Shown here one piece after another: positions 6,440-10,959 of a stretch of DNA of 10,959 nt (its first letter is position 1; the number at the start of each line of letters is the position of its first letter). The DNA lies in the NCBI GenBank assembly GCA_900770075.1, contig CAAGIZ010000142.1, positions 1 to 10,959 on the forward strand. Reading direction: 5' to 3'. The notes under the pieces are model-generated. The model did not search any database, was not told the origin of the DNA, and saw only the letters and a list, made by a program, of their open reading frames with translations. Source of the DNA: Spirochaetia bacterium. GTDB taxonomy: Bacteria; Spirochaetota; Spirochaetia; Treponematales; Treponemataceae. The position numbers and the translations under genes are program-made.

Positions 6440-6872
6440 CTTCGATTTTTCCGGCAGTGTAGGAAGCGTCGCAGTATTCGCACCTGTAGAGGGCTTTTTT
6501 TCTGTCGGAAAGGACAAACACCTGAGGAACGTAGTGCTCCGTCATGGTTATGCAGCGGGGATTTTTGCATTTTATTACGTTTTCCACCCTGTCCGGAAGT
6601 TCCATGCTTATTTTGCGGACGATTTTTTCGTCTTTGATTATATTGACGCAGATGTTGGGGTCGATAAAGCCCAGCACTGAAAAATCGATGTTGATGATGT
6701 TGTCAATTTTGATGATATCTTTGCGTTCCGCTTTTTTGCTGGGAACGTTCATTATGAGGGCACTGGTAAAATTTGCCTTGTCCAGCCCTAGCCAGTGAAA
6801 AATCTGCGGGCCGCAGCCTGCCTTTATGTGGTCGATGACCAGACCGTTTTTTATTGTATCAACGTTGAGCAT
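6435..6872 (-). CDS. pyrI: Aspartate carbamoyltransferase regulatory chain
   Basis: This is the regulatory subunit of aspartate transcarbamoylase. It binds nucleotide effectors in its N-terminal domain and contacts the catalytic trimers through a C-terminal zinc domain. At 145 residues it is close to the E. coli chain (153). The four zinc cysteines are present as C102-x4-C107 and C131-x2-C134, in 'CKNPRC' and 'CEYC'. The N-terminal part has the expected 'GLVIDHIKAGCG' opening and 'ALIMNVPSKKAERKDIIKI' segment of the allosteric domain. Its ATG overlaps the pyrB stop codon by one base (TAATG), implying translational coupling that keeps the two chains balanced. Whether CTP, UTP or ATP control this enzyme cannot be told from the sequence. 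Confidence 0.95.
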   Translation of the reverse strand: MLNVDTIKNGLVIDHIKAGCGPQIFHWLGLDKANFTSALIMNVPSKKAERKDIIKIDNIINIDFSVLGFIDPNICVNIIKDEKIVRKISMELPDRVENVIKCKNPRCITMTEHYVPQVFVLSDRKKALYRCEYCDASYTAGKIEG

Positions 6873-7792
6873 TACAGAACCCCCAGAATTTTTGAAATAA
6901 GTGCCATACGGGCGTACATTCCGTATTTTACCTGCTTAAAATAGGCGGCACGCGGGTCAGAATCCACTTCCGGCGCAATCTCGTTTACTCTTGGCAGGGG
7001 ATGAAGGACAATCATGTCTTTGCGGGCAAGTTCCATCTTTGCCCTGTCCAGAATGTAGCTGTCTTTTAAGCGCAGGTAATCCTGTTCGTTAAAAAACCTT
7101 TCCCGCTGAACCCGGGTCATATAGAGAATGTCCAGGCTGCCGATTACGTCTTCCAGCCTTGTTGCTGTGGTATATGGAATTTTTACCTCGTCCAGAAAGC
7201 CGGAAACCCAGTCGGGTACTTTAAGTTCTTCCGGGCTTATAAAGACGAATTTTACGTTTTTGTAGCGACACATGGCTTCCGTAAGGGAATGAACAGTCCT
7301 TCCGAATTTTAAGTCACCGCAAAAACCTATGGTGTGACCTTCAAAACCGCCTTTCAGGGCGCGGATTGTAACAAGGTCTGTAAGGGTCTGGGTCGGGTGA
7401 TAGTGTCCTCCGTCGCCGGCGTTGATTACAGGACAGCCTGAAAACTTGGATGCCAGCAGGGCAGCTCCTTCCTTGGGGCTGCGCATGGCGATGATGTCCA
7501 CGTAGGAAGAAACAGTGCGTATCGTGTCGGCAAGGGATTCTCCTTTGGCAGTTGAACTGCTGGCAGCGTCGCTAAAGCCTTCCACGGAACCGCCTAAATG
7601 CAGCATGGCGGCTTCAAAACTGAGGCGGGTTCTGGTGCTGGGCTCAAAAAAAAGTGTCGCAAGAATTTTCCCGCGACACACGTCCTGAAAAGATGATGGA
7701 TCAACAATAATCTGTTCGGCGAGAGTACATATCTCGTCAATTTCTGAAACAGTCAAGTCGTTTGGCTGAATTAAGTTTAGACCTTTTAGCAT
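6872..7792 (-). CDS. pyrB: Aspartate carbamoyltransferase catalytic chain
   Basis: The enzyme joins carbamoyl phosphate and L-aspartate to give N-carbamoyl-L-aspartate, the committed step of pyrimidine synthesis. At 306 residues it has normal length. Motifs in order are FFEPSTRTRLSFE with the carbamoyl phosphate loop S52-T53-R54-T55-R56, the mobile loop SSSTAKGESLADT (S79, K82) that reaches into the neighbouring subunit, GDGGHYHPTQTLTDL, CGDLKFGRTVHSL and HPLPRVNEI. The mobile loop is one residue shorter than in E. coli and has one lysine rather than two. The start ATG 7792 has no Shine-Dalgarno sequence but lies six bases after a TAAAAT box. It is the first gene of the pyrB-pyrI-pyrC cluster and is insulated upstream by a strong terminator. 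Confidence 0.96.
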   Translation of the reverse strand: MLKGLNLIQPNDLTVSEIDEICTLAEQIIVDPSSFQDVCRGKILATLFFEPSTRTRLSFEAAMLHLGGSVEGFSDAASSSTAKGESLADTIRTVSSYVDIIAMRSPKEGAALLASKFSGCPVINAGDGGHYHPTQTLTDLVTIRALKGGFEGHTIGFCGDLKFGRTVHSLTEAMCRYKNVKFVFISPEELKVPDWVSGFLDEVKIPYTTATRLEDVIGSLDILYMTRVQRERFFNEQDYLRLKDSYILDRAKMELARKDMIVLHPLPRVNEIAPEVDSDPRAAYFKQVKYGMYARMALISKILGVL

Positions 7793-7798
7793 ACTTGA

Positions 7799-7827
7799 AT
7801 TTTACCACAACGCTGTTTTTTTACCAA
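7799..7827 (-). promoter_or_regulatory. Promoter of the pyrB operon
   Basis: On the - strand, TTGGTA (7827-7822), a 17-base spacer and TAAAAT (7804-7799) form a reasonable sigma70-type promoter. TCAAGT then leads directly to the pyrB ATG at 7792. The predicted transcript therefore has little or no 5' leader. Confidence 0.5.
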
Positions 7828-7850
7828 TAGGGTCAGGGCAAACGCCTTAT

Positions 7851-7891
7851 AAAAAAAACACTGTCCAAAGGTGAATTACTCCCGGACAGTG
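7851..7891 (-). terminator. Strong intrinsic terminator of the 44-residue ORF, possibly bidirectional
   Basis: On the - strand CACTGTCC (7891-7884) pairs perfectly with GGACAGTG (7866-7859) around a 17-base loop and is followed by eight T (7858-7851). It lies just after the small gene and before the pyrB promoter. Read on +, the same stem is followed by a T-rich stretch (7896-7904), but nothing obvious needs terminating there. Confidence 0.85.
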
Positions 7892-7902
7892 CCTGATTTT
7901 TT

Positions 7903-8037
7903 TTAACGTCCTTTTTTAAAACTGTAAATAAGTTTGTCTGATTTTGCGCTGTCTACGCTGACAAGAACCCAGCCACCGCTCTGAAGCTTTAAAAAGTCCA
8001 TTTCGGAAATGTTTTCTACTGTTACAAATGATTCCAT
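7903..8037 (-). CDS. Small protein of unknown function (44 residues)
   Basis: The frame encodes a 44-residue acidic-to-basic soluble peptide beginning MESFVTVENISEMDF and ending YSFKKGR. It has no signal peptide, membrane helix or cysteine. The central 'GGWVLVSVDS' suggests a short beta hairpin. The frame is open upstream to ATG 8112, but I place the start at ATG 8037 because GGGAGG (8052-8047 on the - strand) is nine bases before it and nothing comparable precedes the longer start. A good extended -10 box upstream and a strong terminator directly after the stop make this a self-contained unit and support it as a real gene. I recognise no family. The alternative is a non-coding RNA of about 240 bases carrying an accidental frame. 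Confidence 0.6.
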   Translation of the reverse strand: MESFVTVENISEMDFLKLQSGGWVLVSVDSAKSDKLIYSFKKGR

Positions 8038-8100
8038 AGGTGTAAACCTCCCACTCCGTTGAATTATGTAACCCCTCTCGAAAACTTTTTTCTTGTACGA

Positions 8101-8111
8101 ATATTCTAGCA
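8101..8111 (-). promoter_or_regulatory. Extended -10 promoter of the 44-residue ORF
   Basis: On the - strand TG-C-TAGAAT (8111-8103) matches an extended -10 element, with five of six bases of TATAAT. No clear -35 box lies upstream, which is normal for extended -10 promoters. Transcription would start near 8096, giving a leader of about 60 bases before ATG 8037. Confidence 0.45.
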
Positions 8112-8138
8112 TTTATGGGAAAAAACTCACGATTTTTT

Positions 8139-8153
8139 TGTGAAAAATTCACA
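8139..8153. promoter_or_regulatory. Perfect inverted repeat TGTGAA-AAA-TTCACA, possible operator
   Basis: Six-base arms (8139-8144 and 8148-8153) around three A form a dyad of the size bound by dimeric transcription factors. It lies about 30 bases upstream of the extended -10 box of the small gene and about 180 bases upstream of the pectinesterase promoter. The half-site resembles the TGTGA of CRP/FNR-type sites, but the spacer is three bases rather than six. Confidence 0.3.
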
Positions 8154-8329
8154 GATATAATGTTTTTTTTATCAGGCGGCGGCTTTTTTACGGAAAATCG
8201 GCGCCGGTATGGAGCCCCTGCGAAGCAGTCGCAAAAAGCGGGCTTTATGCACGGTTTTTGCGATGACCGTAAGGGGAGGGCGGAACACCGCTAGACAGGA
8301 AATTTTGCCCCCACAAAAATAAAAAAACG
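8154..8329. repeat. Intergenic stretch with inverted repeats, possible degenerate copy of the structured repeat
   Basis: This gene-free stretch lies between the small gene's upstream dyad and the pectinesterase promoter. It holds the perfect palindrome CGGCGCCG (8199-8206) and a nine-base inverted repeat TCGCAAAAA (8229-8237) with TTTTTGCGA (8255-8263). Part of it (TGGAGC at 8210-8215, then GCGAAGC) recalls the head of copies 1 and 2, but the conserved CTTAGCCC lead is missing. No open frame here looks coding. Confidence 0.4.
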
Positions 8330-8338
8330 TGATAAAAT
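8330..8338 (+). promoter_or_regulatory. Extended -10 promoter of the pectinesterase gene
   Basis: TG-A-TAAAAT (8330-8338) fits an extended -10 element, with no well-spaced -35 box. Transcription would start near 8345, leaving a leader of about 29 bases that carries GGAGG ahead of the ATG. Confidence 0.4.
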
Positions 8339-8373
8339 GAAAGGCAAAGCAAACTAAAATTTTGGAGGAATAA

Positions 8374-10680
8374 ATGTTAAAAAAACTTAGTGCGGTACTG
8401 CTTACTACCGGGGCTCTTTTTGCTGCAAGTGGGGCTCCCAAGGTAACAGTTTACGGAAAAGGTTCGGAAGCAAGTTTCGACACCATTCAGGCTGCAATGG
8501 ACTCGATAAAAGACGACGGTGAATACACCATCAGCCTGCCAAAGGGAACTTACAAAGAGGTTCTCTACTACAACGGTCCTGCAACGATTAAACTTTCGGG
8601 ACAGACAGCAGAAAAATACGGAAAAGACGTAATCATCACCGAAGCAAACGACGGAGACATCTGCCTTAACGTTCGTGCAGAGAGTGCCCAGAAAAAACGC
8701 TGCATCATCGAATTTGAAGGCACTGGTAACCTGATTTTGGAAAACCTGACGGTGCAGAACACTTTTGAGAGGGGTTCTGTAAAAGGCTCCAACACTCAGG
8801 CAGAAACTCTGGGTTACGACGGAAGCGGTTATGTTGCTGCATACAACTGTTCCTTCCTTTCCCACCAGGACACCCTGCGCACAACCGGAAAAACCTGGTT
8901 CTACAAGTGCTATGTTGAAGGCGACACTGACTTTATCTGGATGGAAGCCACCGGAAAAGTTGCCCTCTTTGAAGAATGTGAAATCAACGCAATCTACGAC
9001 GAAAAACACACCACAAAAATTTCCTATATCGGAGCACCCCGCATGGAAATTGCACAGACGGCCGGCAAGGGACTGGTAATCTACAACAGCCAGATAATAA
9101 CAGACCCCCGCCAGAAAACCTACTTCGGCCGCACCCCGTGGAGAGCCGGCTACTATAACCAGATAGCCTACATCAACACAAAGGCTTCCGGCATCGAAAA
9201 GGAAATCTGGCTGGAAAAACCGCTCACAGCACCGGGAGTTCCGCAGAACATAATCGGCTGGAAGATGGACAGCGCAACTGCCAAAAATCTGAGGCTTGAT
9301 ACAAAAGACCGCCCGGACATAATCACCAAGGCAGACGTAAAGGCTGAATTCAACGGTCGCAATGCAATCGTAAACCGGTATTTTGACATACTCAGCAACA
9401 AATACCGCAAGGACACCGACACAGAGTGGGACATAAACGGTCTTGCAGAAAAATCCGGCTGGAAAGTTACAGCAGACAAGTCTTCTGCAACGGCAAAAAA
9501 AGAAAACACCCAGAAGACAGTTTACGCCTTTGACGGTTCCGCCGACGTTTCAAAAGTAAAACTCAACGGCTTTGCAAAAGAAGAAGGCGCTGCGTACATT
9601 GCAGGCGAAGCTGGTTCTACCCTTACCCTGACCCTGCCGGAAAAATCCGTAGTAAAGGTAAGCGGCTGCAACCTTGGAACAGGCACAATCAAGGCAGGAA
9701 ATCAGGGACCTGTTTCCTACTATTTTGCCAACAACACCACTGACACAGAACTTTCAAAATACTACATCGTCTACGAAAAAGGCAGCGAACTTACCCTCAC
9801 CGCCGACACAAAAACCTGCATCACAAAGATTGAAGTTCTGCCGGACGACACTTTAACCTTCCGTCCCGTTACAGAAGTAAAGGTAAACACCTACAAAAAC
9901 CGCAAGCAGCTGCAGGGCAAAAACACCATGCAGATGAGCGCAGTGCTTACCCCGCAGAACCCTACCAACGATGAATACACCTGGTCAGTTTCCGACCCCG
10001 AAGCCGCCGACATCGACTCCAACGGATTCCTTACGGCAAAGGCTGTAAAAAAAGACACGGTAATCAAGGTAATTGCAACCTCCAAAGACCAGAACAAAGT
10101 CCAGGGAGAGGCCGAACTTAAAATCATAAAACCGGAAGAAGGTGCATTCTCCGTAACATGGCTCAACAGCCCGGCAGCCTCAGAAAGTCTTGAAGGCACA
10201 AGCGACGAGCTTACAATGGCAGAAGCGTCAAAGGCCGTACCGTCAAAAGGCAAATGGACTTACAATTCCGGAAAAATCACCGACGACATAGCCAAAGGTG
10301 CCCTGAGCTTTACCGACTACTCCGAATCCATTGTAGGACGGGACAAGGTTTATGTGGACTTCCCGCTCACCGCAAAAGAAAAACTGGAAATTACAAACAT
10401 CGAAGTTTCTTACGGAAACCACGGCACAAGCAACATGGCCTGTCAGGTTATGTGGGTTAAGGGCTCAGACAAAGGAAACATTGCCGACGACACCGACAGA
10501 CAGGTACGCAATTCAAAGAAAAGCTACCGGGTTTATCCGACAGTCAAGGTAGAAAAAGGCGAAACCATAAATATCCGGGTAATTCTCTACGGTCTCAACG
10601 GCACAGGTGACATCCCTATTCCAACAGGAAAATCTCCAACCCTGGGCACCGTAAAGGTAAGCGGAAGAGCAGCAAAATAG
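8374..10680 (+). CDS. Secreted multidomain pectinesterase (carbohydrate esterase family 8)
   Basis: The enzyme removes methyl esters from homogalacturonan, releasing methanol and opening pectin to lyases. A signal peptide (about residues 1-20, no lipobox cysteine) implies export. The CE8 beta-helix spans about 23-335 and keeps the catalytic set: GTYKE (58-62), Q142 in 'NTQAETLGYDGSGYVAAYNC', HQDTLRT (Q165, D166, acid/base), GDTDFIW (nucleophile D186) and FGRTPW (R253, W256). Usual forms are GTVDFIFG and LGRPW, so two motifs are altered but the key residues stay. About 385-490 is a beta-rich module, about 495-588 an Ig-like BIG2-type domain ('VTEVKVN...TWSVSDPEAADIDSNGFLTAKAV') and 590-768 an unassigned, probably beta, C-terminal region. 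GGAGG lies six bases before ATG 8374. The gene is monocistronic here. Confidence 0.9.
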   Translation: MLKKLSAVLLTTGALFAASGAPKVTVYGKGSEASFDTIQAAMDSIKDDGEYTISLPKGTYKEVLYYNGPATIKLSGQTAEKYGKDVIITEANDGDICLNVRAESAQKKRCIIEFEGTGNLILENLTVQNTFERGSVKGSNTQAETLGYDGSGYVAAYNCSFLSHQDTLRTTGKTWFYKCYVEGDTDFIWMEATGKVALFEECEINAIYDEKHTTKISYIGAPRMEIAQTAGKGLVIYNSQIITDPRQKTYFGRTPWRAGYYNQIAYINTKASGIEKEIWLEKPLTAPGVPQNIIGWKMDSATAKNLRLDTKDRPDIITKADVKAEFNGRNAIVNRYFDILSNKYRKDTDTEWDINGLAEKSGWKVTADKSSATAKKENTQKTVYAFDGSADVSKVKLNGFAKEEGAAYIAGEAGSTLTLTLPEKSVVKVSGCNLGTGTIKAGNQGPVSYYFANNTTDTELSKYYIVYEKGSELTLTADTKTCITKIEVLPDDTLTFRPVTEVKVNTYKNRKQLQGKNTMQMSAVLTPQNPTNDEYTWSVSDPEAADIDSNGFLTAKAVKKDTVIKVIATSKDQNKVQGEAELKIIKPEEGAFSVTWLNSPAASESLEGTSDELTMAEASKAVPSKGKWTYNSGKITDDIAKGALSFTDYSESIVGRDKVYVDFPLTAKEKLEITNIEVSYGNHGTSNMACQVMWVKGSDKGNIADDTDRQVRNSKKSYRVYPTVKVEKGETINIRVILYGLNGTGDIPIPTGKSPTLGTVKVSGRAAK

Positions 10681-10691
10681 TTTTTGATTTT

Positions 10692-10758
10692 AAGGCGAAG
10701 AGTGCAGTGGAGCACATCCACCGTCCAGCCGGCTTTTCAAGGTTCCGGCTTTCGCCTT
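10692..10758. repeat. Branched inverted repeat downstream of the pectinesterase
   Basis: Outer arms AAGGCGAA (10692-10699) and TTCGCCTT (10751-10758) are perfectly complementary. They enclose GTGC-AGTGGA-GCAC (10702-10715) and AGCCGG (10727-10732) with CCGGCT (10745-10750), giving a three-way-junction shape. It starts 12 bases after the pectinesterase stop codon and has no trailing T run. It may protect the 3' end or be part of a larger non-coding repeat. Confidence 0.55.
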
Positions 10759-10760
10759 CA

Positions 10761-10889
10761 TTCAAAGGGGGCTGCCGCAAAACAAAAACGGCAACCCCTG
10801 TCTGCAGGCGGTTTTGCAAAACAAAGCCACCCTCCCGGACACAAAAGCCCCCTTTGAACGGCTGCGCCGCCTTTACAATCCGGGCTAAG
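10761..10889 (-). repeat. Structured repeat, divergent inverted copy 3, with long inverted repeat
   Basis: Read on the - strand, the first 13 bases (10889-10877) are identical to the lead of copy 1. Bases 10870-10856 match its GCGGCAAAGCCGTTC at 13 of 15 positions. Beyond the head the sequence differs: a perfect 13-base inverted repeat, TTCAAAGGGGGCT (10761-10773) with AGCCCCCTTTGAA (10846-10858), encloses TGCCG/CGGCA (10773-10777, 10789-10793) and the palindrome GTTTTGCAAAAC (10811-10822). The same head therefore carries a different body, so the family may be modular. Confidence 0.6.
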
Positions 10890-10940
10890 TTTTTCTGGAA
10901 AAGAAGAAAACACGGTCTTATAAAACAAAGGGGCGGAAGG

Positions 10941-10959
10941 ACAAGGTCACAGACCTTGT
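10941..10959. repeat. Hairpin cut by the window end
   Basis: ACAAGGTC (10941-10948) and GACCTTGT (10952-10959) are perfectly complementary around ACA. It could be a terminator or another repeat element. The flanking bases needed to decide lie outside the window. The 51 bases between it and copy 3 show nothing recognisable. Confidence 0.4.

Noticed and set aside
7916..8152. 78-codon - strand frame overlapping the 44-residue gene
   Set aside because: It is in a different frame, its start lies upstream of the predicted promoter, and it has no ribosome binding site. The 44-codon frame has a well-placed GGGAGG and ends just before the terminator.
8377..9009. 210-codon open frame on the - strand inside the pectinesterase
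   Set aside because: It lies wholly opposite a gene with intact CE8 motifs. Its translation has no domain, and it has neither a ribosome binding site nor a promoter.
1..10959. CRISPR array, tRNA genes, insertion sequence or toxin-antitoxin pair
   Set aside because: No regularly spaced direct repeats, no tRNA-like fold, no transposase and no small gene pair were seen. The repeats found are dispersed and structured, not CRISPR-like.

Overview
The window looks like chromosome from a Treponema-like spirochaete, probably a plant-fibre-degrading host-associated species. The evidence is indirect: a secreted CE8 pectinesterase, a DUF2804 protein, and a large hypothetical protein of a kind I associate with treponemes. 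No 16S rRNA or other firm marker is present, so the genus is an inference.

Layout. Positions 32-140 hold a structured intergenic repeat. It is followed by a small + strand membrane operon (224-1230): a DUF308/HdeD-like six-helix protein and a half-size EamA transporter, closed by a weak hairpin-T terminator. Convergent to it on the - strand is a two-gene unit read from a good promoter at 4514-4542: a DUF2804 protein (3437-4507), then a 695-residue hypothetical protein (1309-3396). Divergent from that promoter, on the + strand, 4636-4733 encodes what I read as the small bacterial signal recognition particle RNA (4.5S, ffs), with its terminator. A second copy of the structured repeat (4744-4866) fills the gap to the pyrimidine genes.

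The - strand pyrimidine cluster reads pyrB (7792-6872), pyrI (6872-6435, overlapping pyrB by one base) and pyrC (6319-4892). Together these encode catalytic and regulatory chains of aspartate transcarbamoylase and a class I dihydroorotase, which are steps 2 and 3 of UMP synthesis. A strong terminator (7851-7891) separates pyrB from an upstream 44-codon gene of unknown function (8037-7903). Across a 336-base intergenic stretch with inverted repeats, a 768-residue secreted multidomain pectinesterase runs on the + strand (8374-10680). The last 279 bases are non-coding and unusually rich in inverted repeats, including an inverted partial copy of the structured repeat.

The most interesting signals are not protein-coding. 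(1) A family of about 100-base branched structured repeats, whose 34-base head recurs three times. (2) Three unrelated operons whose -10 hexamer ends exactly six bases before ATG, pointing to leaderless mRNAs. (3) An SRP RNA gene sharing its upstream region with a divergent operon and a TTTGCAAACA palindrome that may be an operator.
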